NCBI RefSeq assembly: GCF_000420025.1
Contig: NZ_ATUD01000010.1
Location: 103,808 to 167,807 of the forward strand
DNA: 64,000 bases
Direction of reading: 5' to 3'
Origin: Patulibacter americanus DSM 16676
GTDB lineage: Bacteria; Actinomycetota; Thermoleophilia; Solirubrobacterales; Solirubrobacteraceae
Shown here: positions 35,278 through 45,881 of the stretch, piece by piece
How the letters are laid out: every line of letters begins with the position of its first letter
How positions within the stretch are numbered: position 1 is the first letter of the stretch
Notes under the pieces: generated by a model
Database searches by the model: none
What the model saw: the letters and a program-made list of their open reading frames with translations, nothing else
Told to the model about the DNA's origin: nothing
Translations under genes and position numbers: made by a program

Positions 35278-36266
35278 CAGGACCCCGTCTGGCTGTCCGT
35301 CGGATTGGTGGCCGTGCCGGGCTGGCCGGGGGCACCGCTCGGGACGGAGTAGCCGGTCGTGGCGGCGCCGCCGGAGCCGAGGGTGTCCTCGCCACCGAGC
35401 GTGCCGAACGGGGGCGTGTCGTTCGCCGTGCCCAGGCGCGACGGGGAGCCGCCGACCGGGTCGACGCCGAGCGGGGCACCCGTGCCGACGCCGACGGAGG
35501 TGCCGACGCCGGTGGAGGCGGGCGTGCCCGTCGTCGCGGGCGACGTCACCGGGGCGTAGCTCGGCGGCGGGGCCGGCGTGCCGGAGGACGCGGCCGTCGC
35601 GGACGACGTGCTCGCGTGGTGGCGGTCGCTGCTCGACGCCTTCAGCGTGCGGGACGCCGCGAAGCCGACGGCGAGGCCGCCCAGCGCGGTGGCCCACGGG
35701 TTGTTGCGGGCGAAGCGCTCGACGTCGTTCAGCAGCGACGAGCCGTCCGTGCGCTGGAGGTACGAGCCGACCTTCTCGATCTGCAGGGCGGCGTTGTCGG
35801 CGAGCTTCGCCGGCGCGTCCTTGCCCTGGTCGCGGAGCGTGTCGCCGACCGAGCGGATGTCGCCGGCCGTGGCCGTGACGCGCTCGCCGGCCTGGGTGGA
35901 ACGCTGGTCGAGCTGATCCTTGATCTGCGCCCGGGCCTGGCCTGCGGCCTGCTGGGCCTTCTCCTGCGCCTGGCCCGCGGCCTCCTGGGCCTTCTCCTGG
36001 GCGGTGCCGGCGGCGTCCTGCGCCTTGGCCTTCGCCTGGTCGGCCGCGCCGCCGCCCGTAGAGCCGGAGCCCGACGTCGTGCCGGTCGTGCCGGTGCCGG
36101 AGGGGCCGTCGCTCGCGCCGGCCGTGCCGCGGGTGGCGACGTCGCGGGCCTGGGTGCCGGCGGCAGCGCCGGCGGGGCCGCCGCTGGGGCCGGAGTTCGG
36201 GTGCGGCTGTCCGGTGGCGGGGTCGATGACGCCGACCTGCGCGTTCTGGGGGTTCGTGTCCGTCAT
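35277..36266 (-). CDS. LEA/DUF883-like stress protein
   Basis: First gene of the LEA-like/holin operon, 329 residues. After a Gly/Thr-rich start, residues about 75-120 are helical repeats of AQEKAQEAAGQ type (TAQEKAQEAAGQAQEKAQQAAGQ region), continuing with TQAGERVTATAGDIRSVGDTLRDQG. A short hydrophobic segment (NPWATALGGLAVGFAASRTL, about 190-210) resembles the glycine-rich membrane anchor of DUF883/ElaB proteins. The last 110 residues are Ser/Thr/Pro/Gly low complexity. A membrane- or ribosome-protecting role under osmotic or desiccation stress is inferred from such families. Confidence 0.7.
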   Translation of the reverse strand: MTDTNPQNAQVGVIDPATGQPHPNSGPSGGPAGAAAGTQARDVATRGTAGASDGPSGTGTTGTTSGSGSTGGGAADQAKAKAQDAAGTAQEKAQEAAGQAQEKAQQAAGQARAQIKDQLDQRSTQAGERVTATAGDIRSVGDTLRDQGKDAPAKLADNAALQIEKVGSYLQRTDGSSLLNDVERFARNNPWATALGGLAVGFAASRTLKASSSDRHHASTSSATAASSGTPAPPPSYAPVTSPATTGTPASTGVGTSVGVGTGAPLGVDPVGGSPSRLGTANDTPPFGTLGGEDTLGSGGAATTGYSVPSGAPGQPGTATNPTDSQTGS

Positions 36267-36648
36267 GGGGTTCCCGTCGGTCGTGGACTGTTCGCGGGTC
36301 GCGCTCCGACGAGCGGAGCGCGCTTCGACCCTTGGCTACCCCGCCGGGCGGCGCGCATGCACGCGGATTCGGGGAGCCCGCTCGCCCGCGATGGACGCGG
36401 TGGTGAAGTTCCCCACCCCACGAATCACCCCGCCGAAAGGGGGTAGTGGGCCGCGGTCCGGCGCTCGCGCGCGCCACGCCCGAGCCCGCTGACGCGGACG
36501 CGACGCTCGCGCCCGCGTCAGGGCTACCGGCCCGTCTCGTCGGGCCTGACCACCTCGGCGAAGGTCACAAGAAATCCACGAGATGTGGTGAATGCGCCCC
36601 GAGATGTCGGGTAGCCATGGCGGCGTAACCGACCAGGAGGTCCGAGAC
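36267..36648. promoter_or_regulatory. Divergent control region, LEA operon / manganese catalase
   Basis: 382 bases separate the divergent stress operon and catalase. GACCAGGAGG, 8 bases before the catalase ATG, is a clear ribosome site. GGGTAG occurs on both strands (plus 36610, minus near 36341), reminiscent of general-stress sigma -10 boxes, but matching -35 elements are not clear. ACGAATCACCCCGCCG near 36419 loosely resembles boxes at other loci. Confidence 0.4.
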
Positions 36649-37539
36649 ATGTTCTCGCACCACAAGGAACTCGCGTACACGGTGCGCGTCGACAAGCCCA
36701 ACCCCGTCTTCGCTCGCATGCTGCAGCAGGCCATCGGTGGTCCCGAGGGCGAGATGCGCGTCATGAACCAGTACCTCTTCCAGGGTCTGGGCACGCGCGG
36801 TCCGCAGCGCTACCGCGACATGCTGCTGTCCACGGCGACGGAGGAGATCGGCCACATCGAGCTGCTCTGCACCGCCGTCGCCATGAACCTCGAGGGCGCG
36901 CCCGCCGCCGCGGCGGACGACGTCGTCACGAACCCGCTCGTCGCCGCCCGCATGGGTGGCATGGAGCCCCGCCACTTCCTCACGGGTGGCATGGGCCCGA
37001 CGCCCGCCGACGCGAACGGCGTGCCGTTCAACGCGGCGTGCATCGACATCTCCGGCAACCTGTCGGCGAACTTCCTGGCCAACGCGGCCGCGGAGGCCGT
37101 CGGCCGTACGCTCGCCGCGCGCCTGCGCGACCTGACGGACGACCCGGGCATGAAGGACCTGCTCTCCTACCTCATCGCCCGCGACTCCATGCACCAGATG
37201 CAGTGGCTGACGGCCGCCGAGGAGCTCAACCCGCAGCACAAGGCGATCCCGGTCGAGGTCGCGGACGAGGGCGAGTACGCCCAGTGGTCGCACACGTTCA
37301 TCGCGCACCACGACGAGCCCGTCCCGGAGGACGCGATCTGGACCGGCGGCACGGCCCCGGACGGCGGCACGTTCACGACCGCCCAGCCCGCTCCGCGCCT
37401 CGGTGAGCCGGCGAAGCTCCAGGGCGCGCCGCCCTACGCGTTCGCGGGCCCGGAGTCGACGATGCCCGCCGACCAGGCGCCGAGCAGTGGCGGCGTCGTC
37501 GGCAAGGTCAAGGACGCCGTCGAGAACGTCACGAAGTAG
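36649..37539 (+). CDS. Manganese catalase
   Basis: Non-haem catalase that decomposes hydrogen peroxide with a dimanganese centre inside a ferritin-like four-helix bundle. All ligands of the Lactobacillus enzyme can be matched: Glu35, Glu66 and His69 (TATEEIGHIE), Glu149 (AAAEAVGRT) and His182 (RDSMHQMQW). The 296-residue length is normal. The C-terminal tail (GGVVGKVKDAVENVTK) is amphipathic. The ATG at 36649, with AGGAGG 8 bases upstream, is chosen over an in-frame upstream start. Divergent from the LEA-like operon, suggesting joint oxidative/desiccation stress control; a hairpin follows. Confidence 0.95.
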   Translation: MFSHHKELAYTVRVDKPNPVFARMLQQAIGGPEGEMRVMNQYLFQGLGTRGPQRYRDMLLSTATEEIGHIELLCTAVAMNLEGAPAAAADDVVTNPLVAARMGGMEPRHFLTGGMGPTPADANGVPFNAACIDISGNLSANFLANAAAEAVGRTLAARLRDLTDDPGMKDLLSYLIARDSMHQMQWLTAAEELNPQHKAIPVEVADEGEYAQWSHTFIAHHDEPVPEDAIWTGGTAPDGGTFTTAQPAPRLGEPAKLQGAPPYAFAGPESTMPADQAPSSGGVVGKVKDAVENVTK

Positions 37540-37579
37540 CGACCCCGGCGCCGCGCGCGCCGAGTCGAAGCGGTACGGG

Positions 37580-37603
37580 ACGGGGTGGCTTCGGCCGCCC
37601 CGT
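37580..37603. terminator. Bidirectional UUCG-capped terminator
   Basis: ACGGGGTGGC and GCCGCCCCGT pair over 10 bp (one G-U) around the stable tetraloop TTCG, between the convergent catalase and DUF1963 genes. Confidence 0.8.
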
Positions 37604-37625
37604 TCTGCGTTCCGGGGCCGTCGCC

Positions 37626-40066
<2,441 letters not shown>

Positions 40067-40139
40067 GACGGCCCGGCCCGGCCATGCACACCCCGGCCCA
40101 CGCGGCCGACGCGCAGGCGCGCCGGGGCGCGCGCCGCGC

Positions 40140-41372
40140 TCAGGCGGGGCGCAGGCGCGCGACGGCGCGTGCGACCGCCGCGGCGATCGCGCGCTCGCCG
40201 GCGGCCGTGGGGTGCGACGACTCGTCGCTGTCCCAGAAGCGCCGGTCGCGCCGGGTGCCCGTCGGGTTCACGGCGCGCTGCAGGTCGACGTAGTGCACCC
40301 CGCGCCGGCCCTTCAGGGCCTCGCGGTTGGCCTGGTTCGACGTCGTCGTGATGGCGCCGAAGGTGTTGCCCCACGGGTTGTTCGCCGGCATCAGCACGCA
40401 GACGATCGGCACGCCGCGGCGCTCCGTCGACCAGTAGTCCACGACGATCGCCGAGCCGCGCTCGCCGCGTCGCCACGTGCCCTGCAGCTCGTGCGCGCCG
40501 GCCGACAGGCCCGTGAAGCGCTCGGCGTAGGCGGCGCTCGGGTACTCCCCGGTCAGCACGGCCCGCAGCGCCTCGAGGTCGGTGCGGCGGTCCAGCGGGC
40601 GGCCGTCGAGGCTCCAGGTGATCGTGCCGCCGACGGTCCGGTCCCACAGCGGCAGGCCGACGGTGACGGGCGCGCCGTCGTAGTCCGCCGGCAGCCGGAG
40701 GGTGAAGGTCGCGCCGTCCTGCACGGAGTAGGCGGCGCCGCGCCCCGAGTTCACGGACGAGCCGCGGTCGGTCGACCAGCCCGGGCCGTACGCCCACGCG
40801 GCGGCGTCGTCCTCCTCGTGCACCTGCGTCGCTAGCAGGCGCCCGAGCGCGGCGTCGATGCCGCCGCCCATCAGGCGGCGCGAGGCCGGGGACTGCCCGT
40901 GGCGGCTGATGTCGAGGTCGCCCGTGAGCAGCAGGATCACGTCGGGCGGGGTGGCCGGTCCCGCGGGCAGCGTCTGCAGGACGTACCCGGCGCCGTGCTC
41001 CTTCGCCGTACCGGTCGCCCGGGACCCGCCCCACGCGAAGTTCGTCTGCCGCGCGGGGTTCGAGGAGCGCACGCGGGGGCGTGGCGACCGCAGGCGGTCG
41101 GCCATCAGGGAGGGCCAGGAGCGCGACCGGCGGACGTGCACGCCCGCCGCCCAGGAGTGGCCGAAGACGACGATCTCGCGCGGACGGAAGCCGCGCACCG
41201 GCACCGTCGCCGCGGTTTCCTGCATCGCGTCGGCCGGCGCGGGGGCCCGGCGGTCCGGCCGGGTCAGGACGGCGGCGCCGGCGATTCCGGAGGCCGCGAG
41301 CACCAGCGCACCGCGACGGGTCCAGCGGGCGGGGCCGGGGCGCCCCGGGGAGTCTGGATCGCCCGTGGCCAT
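40140..41372 (-). CDS. SGNH/GDSL-type hydrolase, membrane-anchored or exported
   Basis: A 410-residue protein with an N-terminal twin-Arg-like export segment (TRRGALVLAASGIAGAAVLT, residues 18-37). The block I nucleophile is Ser73 in VVFGHSWAAG; LLTGDLDIS and VLMPANNPWG fit later blocks; the terminal SDESSHPTAAGERAIA supplies the Asp/His387 part of the triad. SGNH enzymes deacylate or deacetylate lipids, sugars or cell-wall polymers. An inserted beta-rich region (FTLRLPADYDGAPVTVGLPLWDRTVGG) could bind carbohydrate. It lies just beyond the terminator of the polysaccharide operon, so polymer modification is possible but unproven. Confidence 0.8.
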   Translation of the reverse strand: MATGDPDSPGRPGPARWTRRGALVLAASGIAGAAVLTRPDRRAPAPADAMQETAATVPVRGFRPREIVVFGHSWAAGVHVRRSRSWPSLMADRLRSPRPRVRSSNPARQTNFAWGGSRATGTAKEHGAGYVLQTLPAGPATPPDVILLLTGDLDISRHGQSPASRRLMGGGIDAALGRLLATQVHEEDDAAAWAYGPGWSTDRGSSVNSGRGAAYSVQDGATFTLRLPADYDGAPVTVGLPLWDRTVGGTITWSLDGRPLDRRTDLEALRAVLTGEYPSAAYAERFTGLSAGAHELQGTWRRGERGSAIVVDYWSTERRGVPIVCVLMPANNPWGNTFGAITTTSNQANREALKGRRGVHYVDLQRAVNPTGTRRDRRFWDSDESSHPTAAGERAIAAAVARAVARLRPA

Positions 41373-41462
41373 GGGCCCATGATCGCAGGCCCGCGGCCGC
41401 GGGGACGCACCTCGGGCGGGTGCGGGAGGCTCCTGCGCACGGCGGCGGGGGATCGGCCCGGG

Positions 41463-41510
41463 CCGGCCGGGGCGCCGGCGGCCAGCGCCGGCCGCCGGCG
41501 CCCCGGCCGG
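41463..41510 (-). terminator. Terminator of the polysaccharide operon
   Basis: A perfect 20-bp stem, CCGGCCGGGGCGCCGGCGGC (41463-41482) with its complement at 41491-41510, and an 8-base loop. It lies 4 bases after the stop of the beta-helix protein and separates the operon from the SGNH hydrolase gene. Confidence 0.8.
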
Positions 41511-41514
41511 TCCG

Positions 41515-42582
41515 TCACTCCCCGGTGGGGGCGCGCAGGAGCCCGCGACACGGGCTGTCCGGCCGCAGTGCGGGGCGCCGGGCCCCCGGAGCCACCCCGG
41601 GATCCCGCACCACGCGGTTGTCCTCGGCGCGGTAGCCCGCGCCGCCCTGGTCCCCGCCGTCCCGGCCGGTGGGGCCCGAGGGGTCGCGGGCCGCGAGGCA
41701 GTTCTCCCGCACGACGTTGCCGCGGCCGACCGTCGTGCCGGGGCTATAGAAGGACTCCACGTTCCAGCGGGCGCGCGAGTCCGCGATCACGTTGTGCTCC
41801 ACGACGTTGCCGTTCGACGTCGAGGAGCCGAGGCCGCTGAAGATGATCCCCGTGCCGTTGCCCGTCAGGACGTTGCCCGCGATGAGGGCGCCCTGCACGT
41901 CGGAGTAGAGCTGCAGGCCGCGGTCGGCGTTGCCGTCGACGAGGTTGCCGACGATCCGCGCGTCCGTCGTCGCCTGCGCGTAGATCCCGTGCTCCAGGTT
42001 CGTGCGCGGCAGCCGCCCGCAGTCGTGGATGCGGTTGCCCCGCAGCTCCACCCGGTCCGCCCGGCCGAACCGGCCGAGGCGGTCGCCCAGCACGAAGCAG
42101 ATCGCCGTGTGGTCGTTCGTCACGTCGTTGTCGATGAACGCGACGTCGTCCGCGTTGACCGTCGGGCTCGGGCACGGCCGCCCGCCACACAGCGCGCCCT
42201 GCTCGATGCCCTCGAGCCGCAGCCCGTGGACGGTGACGAAGGGGGCCTCGCGGGTGATGAGCAGCCGGCCGCGCAGCGTCGCGCGGGCACCCGGCGCCGA
42301 CCGCAGCCGCACGCGGGCGCCCGAGCGGCCGCCGCGGTCCAGGGTGACGTCGCCGACGTGGACCCCGGCGGCGAGGCAGCCCGTGTCGCCCGGCTCCAGG
42401 GCGGCGGCAAGCCGGTCGACATCGCCGAAGGGGGCGTCGCGGGAGCCGTCGCCGCCGGTCGCGCCGGGGGCCGCCCAACGCGTGCACGGCCCCTCGTCGT
42501 CCCGCCCCCCGAGGGCCGCCAGGACCGCGACGGCGACGATCAGGGCGGCGACCAGGCCGACGGCCACGGAGCGCCGCCGCAC
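41515..42582 (-). CDS. Parallel beta-helix (pectate-lyase-like) surface protein
   Basis: A 355-residue exported protein: N-terminal membrane anchor (RSVAVGLVAALIVAVAVLAALGG), then coils of a right-handed beta-helix with the repeating N-x-(I/V) ladder (FIDNDVTND, LRGNRIHDCG, IVGNLVDGNADRG, IAGNVLTGNGTG, VEHNVIAD). ATGGDGSRDAPFGDVDRLAAAL is the DUF1565-type beginning. Such proteins bind, cleave or epimerise acidic polysaccharides; catalytic residues could not be assigned. Last gene of the eight-gene operon, one base after the asparagine-synthetase-like gene, so it probably acts on the polymer made here. Confidence 0.82.
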   Translation of the reverse strand: MRRRSVAVGLVAALIVAVAVLAALGGRDDEGPCTRWAAPGATGGDGSRDAPFGDVDRLAAALEPGDTGCLAAGVHVGDVTLDRGGRSGARVRLRSAPGARATLRGRLLITREAPFVTVHGLRLEGIEQGALCGGRPCPSPTVNADDVAFIDNDVTNDHTAICFVLGDRLGRFGRADRVELRGNRIHDCGRLPRTNLEHGIYAQATTDARIVGNLVDGNADRGLQLYSDVQGALIAGNVLTGNGTGIIFSGLGSSTSNGNVVEHNVIADSRARWNVESFYSPGTTVGRGNVVRENCLAARDPSGPTGRDGGDQGGAGYRAEDNRVVRDPGVAPGARRPALRPDSPCRGLLRAPTGE

Positions 42583-42583
42583 C

Positions 42584-44344
42584 TCACGCCTCGCGCAGCA
42601 GCCGGGCGACGTGCGTCAGGCGGACGAGCTGCTGCAGCATCCGCGGCGGCATCCGGGTCAGGGGCGCCCGGGCGAGCACGCCGGCGTAGGTCGGGTCGAC
42701 GTGCTCGCGCAGCGCACCGTCGCGGCGCAGGTCGACCCGCACCTCGCGCTGCATCCGCCGCAGGGCGTCGGCCTGCGCGGCGACCCGCCGCACGCCGTTG
42801 CCGCGCGTCGCCGAGCCGATGGTGCGGCGGATCTTGTCCGCCTTCTCGCCCCACAGCATGTAGCCCGCGCGGTCCGCGTCGTCGGGCCAGGTGGTCGCCG
42901 CGCCGCCGAAGGGCAGGCGCTCGAGCTGCGGGCAGAGCGCGTGGATCATGCCCCGGCGCCAGCGGTCGTGCTCGCGGTCGTCCTCGTGCAGCGACCAGAC
43001 GACCGGCAGCAGGTCCGCCGACCAGCCGGGCGCCACCGTGTCGAAGTACGGCTCGTAGGCGAAGTGCGTGGGGGCCGCCCAGTTCGCGGTGCGCTCGAGG
43101 ACGAAGAACGCCTCGGCGAGGAACGCCGTGGGCAGGCCGGCCGCGGCCCACGCCCGCGGGCCCTCGGCGCCGCGCTCGCACACCCGCTCGTACGCCCCGC
43201 GGCGCCCCAGGTGCCCGGGCCGCGTGTGCACCCAGGCGGCGACGGACTCGCGGACGACGTCGTCCTGGCTCGTGCCCTGCGTGAGCGCGATGCCGTGCGT
43301 GAGCCAGCCGAGCTCGACGGCGGTGCCGGAGAGGACGATCGGGGTGCGCCCGTCCGTGCCGACGCTCGACGGGGTCGAGTCGAACGGGGACACGCCGGCG
43401 GTGACCGCGCGCATCCAGCGCTCGGCGTCGTCCGCGTGCGTCGTCGGGGTCCGGACCTCGTGGGGCAGCCCGAGCACGCTGGTGAGCGTCCGCGCCACCC
43501 GCACGTCGTCCGTCTCGGGGTACGCCGGGTCCTCCTCAAGGGCGTTCGTGAAGCAGTGCGGCTCGACGCCCGCGGCCAGCGCGGCGGAGAGGATCACGCG
43601 GGAGTCGCGCCCGCCGCTCAGTCCGAGCTCGAGCGGGCCGGGGGCGTCGCGGGCGACCGCGGCGACGGTGTCGCGCAGCAGCTCGGCTCCGGCCTCCACG
43701 TCGCGGTGCACCGGGCGCTCCGCGGCGGCGAGCGCCACGTCGACGAGGCGGTCGCTCGACGGACGCAGCCGGCCCTCCCGCGCCGTGGTGCGGCCCGGGG
43801 GCAGCCGGTGGACGCCCGCCCACGGGGTCCGCACGCCGAAGATCCAGCTCGCCACGAGGTAGTCCTCGATGGCGGCGTGGTCGAAGCCCGGGTGGGGCGG
43901 CAGGCGCGCGAGCAGCGAGGGGCTGTTCGAGAGCGCGACCTCGCCGCGGGGCAGCTCGCGGACGTAGAGGGCGTAGGCCCCCATCCGGTCGCAGGTCACC
44001 GCGACCTCGTCGCCCGCGACGTCGAGCAGGCCGAAGCGCCCGTCCAGGCCCGTGACGTCGACCGGTCCGTCCGTCGGCAGCGGGCGCGCCCGGTCGATCG
44101 GGAACCCGTCGAGGACCTGGCGGCGACCGGCGTCGCCCCACACCCGGCCGGGGCCGCCGGTCCGGTCCGGTGGGTGACCCGTGCCGACGACGACGGTCCG
44201 GCCGGAGACGCTCGACCAGGAGTGCGTGTGGCCGTCGGCGAGGCCCGGGACCGCGGCGGCCACGGCCGCGCAGGCGGCCCGGGCGGCGTCCCCGAGATCC
44301 TCCGGGACCCGGTCGCGGTGGGTCAGGGCGAGGAAGAGCTGCAC
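42584..44344 (-). CDS. Asparagine-synthetase-like protein lacking the N-terminal cysteine
   Basis: A 586-residue protein resembling AsnB: an N-terminal Ntn-amidotransferase-like half (FGLLDVAGDEVAVTCDRMGAYALYV, VALSNSPSLLARLP) and a synthetase half with the pyrophosphatase loop LGLSGGRDSRVILSAAL near 240. True glutamine-dependent AsnB needs Cys2 as nucleophile; this sequence begins MQLFLALTHRD with no such Cys, so it probably cannot hydrolyse glutamine. Related proteins in exopolysaccharide clusters may form amide bonds on sugars, as beta-lactam-synthetase-like enzymes do; that is inference. GTG start, 67 bases after the flippase gene. Confidence 0.82.
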   Translation of the reverse strand: MQLFLALTHRDRVPEDLGDAARAACAAVAAAVPGLADGHTHSWSSVSGRTVVVGTGHPPDRTGGPGRVWGDAGRRQVLDGFPIDRARPLPTDGPVDVTGLDGRFGLLDVAGDEVAVTCDRMGAYALYVRELPRGEVALSNSPSLLARLPPHPGFDHAAIEDYLVASWIFGVRTPWAGVHRLPPGRTTAREGRLRPSSDRLVDVALAAAERPVHRDVEAGAELLRDTVAAVARDAPGPLELGLSGGRDSRVILSAALAAGVEPHCFTNALEEDPAYPETDDVRVARTLTSVLGLPHEVRTPTTHADDAERWMRAVTAGVSPFDSTPSSVGTDGRTPIVLSGTAVELGWLTHGIALTQGTSQDDVVRESVAAWVHTRPGHLGRRGAYERVCERGAEGPRAWAAAGLPTAFLAEAFFVLERTANWAAPTHFAYEPYFDTVAPGWSADLLPVVWSLHEDDREHDRWRRGMIHALCPQLERLPFGGAATTWPDDADRAGYMLWGEKADKIRRTIGSATRGNGVRRVAAQADALRRMQREVRVDLRRDGALREHVDPTYAGVLARAPLTRMPPRMLQQLVRLTHVARLLREA

Positions 44345-44411
44345 GCGGGCGGGGACCGGGGAGGAGGTCGCGGCGCAGCCTATCCCGCGGCGGGACGTGG
44401 CGCGTGGGCGC

Positions 44412-45881
44412 TCACGGTCCGGCGGGGGTGCGACGCCACGGCAGGCGCTCCAGCGCGCCGTCCAGGCCGAGGTCGGCCGCCGCGCCCGTGAGCCGGCCGG
44501 GCGTCACGACGCGGAGCGCGAGGGCCGCGCCGGCCCCGGCCAGGGGCACCGCCACGAGCAGCTCGACGGCGGCCGGGGCGCCGGACAGCAGGACGTGCGC
44601 GGCGCCCGCGCCGACCCCCACGCCCGCCGCCGCGACGAGCGGTGGCCACAGCGCCCGGGCGACGCCGCCGGCCGGCACGCCGACGTAGCGGTGCGCCCAG
44701 AACAGGAACGTGGCGACGTAGAGGACGCTGGCGCCCGTCCCGGCCCAGGCCACGGCGGACAGCCCGCTGTCGGCGGCGAGCGTCATGCCGAGGTAGAGCA
44801 CCGGGATGTGGAGCAGGTGCAGGCCGACCATGCCCCACTGCCGGCCCTGCGCCTTGCCCGCGTCGCCCAGGGGGAAGATCACGGTGTGGATCGCCGCCGT
44901 GACGGCGACGGCCCGCAGCACGGGGACCGCGTCCTCCCAGCGGTCGCCGAGCAGCAGGTGCACCAGCGGGTCGGCGAGCACCGCCAGCAGCACGCCGACC
45001 GGGACGGTGTAGAGGGCCAGGATGCCGATGAGCGCGAGGGTCGCGTCGATCATCCCGCCGCCCCGGCGACGGGAGAGGGCGGGGAACGCGACGCCCGAGA
45101 CGGTCCACGTGATGTTCGAGATCGCGAGCTCGGGGAGCCGGAAGGCGATGGTGTAGACGCCGAGGGCGGCCGTCCCGAGGACGTGGCCGACGACGATCGC
45201 GTCGGCGCGCGCCGAGACGACCGCGAGGATCTCGAGCACCGCCGCCGCGCCGCCGTAGCCGATCATCGTGCGCGCGATCGCCTTGTCGAAGATCACCCGC
45301 GGGCGGTAGCCCGTGATCCGCCACTGCAGGGCGACCCACGTGGCGGTGCCGGCCAGCAGCCCCACCACGAGGGCCGCGGTCCCCGCCCCGGCGAACGCCA
45401 GGCCCACGGAGACGACCGCCTGCGCGACGGCCTGCCCGACCTGGGGCACGATCCGGCGCGAGAACGCCATGTCGCGCAGCAGCAGGCCGTCGTGGACGTT
45501 GGCCAGCGACGCCAGCAGCAGGTTGAGCATGCCCAGCCGGAACAGCCACTCCGCCTCGGGCGCGCCGAAGAACGCGGCGACCGGCCCGGCCAGAACGACG
45601 CCGAGGGCGGTCAGACCGAGCGCCAGGACGGCGTTGACCGTGAACGCCACGTGCACGCGGCGGGTGACGCCCTGCTCCTGCTCGTAGACGACGGTGGCCT
45701 GCATCCCCAGGTCGCTGCCGAGCTGCATGAACGCCAGGAACGTGACGACCGCGCCGAGCGTGCCGAACTCGTCCGGCGCGAGCAGCCGGGCGAGCACGAG
45801 GACGGAGACGAGGCCGAGGAGTTTGGAGAGCGCGAGCGAGCCGACGGACCAGACGACGCCGCGGCGGACGGCGCTACCCAC
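44412..45881 (-). CDS. Wzx-type polysaccharide flippase
   Basis: A 489-residue MOP-superfamily transporter that would flip undecaprenyl-linked oligosaccharide units to the outer face of the membrane. It begins VRRGVVWSVGSLALSKLLGLVSVLVLARLLAPDEFG, the characteristic polysaccharide-biosynthesis-transporter start, and has 12-14 hydrophobic helices with charged residues in helices 1 and 7. The GTG start at 45881 overlaps the preceding glycosyltransferase by 8 bases, giving the normal family length. With the polymerase/ligase and the initiating transferase it supports a Wzy-dependent pathway. Confidence 0.9.
   Translation of the reverse strand: MGSAVRRGVVWSVGSLALSKLLGLVSVLVLARLLAPDEFGTLGAVVTFLAFMQLGSDLGMQATVVYEQEQGVTRRVHVAFTVNAVLALGLTALGVVLAGPVAAFFGAPEAEWLFRLGMLNLLLASLANVHDGLLLRDMAFSRRIVPQVGQAVAQAVVSVGLAFAGAGTAALVVGLLAGTATWVALQWRITGYRPRVIFDKAIARTMIGYGGAAAVLEILAVVSARADAIVVGHVLGTAALGVYTIAFRLPELAISNITWTVSGVAFPALSRRRGGGMIDATLALIGILALYTVPVGVLLAVLADPLVHLLLGDRWEDAVPVLRAVAVTAAIHTVIFPLGDAGKAQGRQWGMVGLHLLHIPVLYLGMTLAADSGLSAVAWAGTGASVLYVATFLFWAHRYVGVPAGGVARALWPPLVAAAGVGVGAGAAHVLLSGAPAAVELLVAVPLAGAGAALALRVVTPGRLTGAAADLGLDGALERLPWRRTPAGP

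Noticed and set aside
36430..36620. GGGTAG sequences as SigB-type -10 promoters for the stress genes
   Set aside because: No convincing GTTT-type -35 at the required distance; kept only as a remark in the control-region entry.
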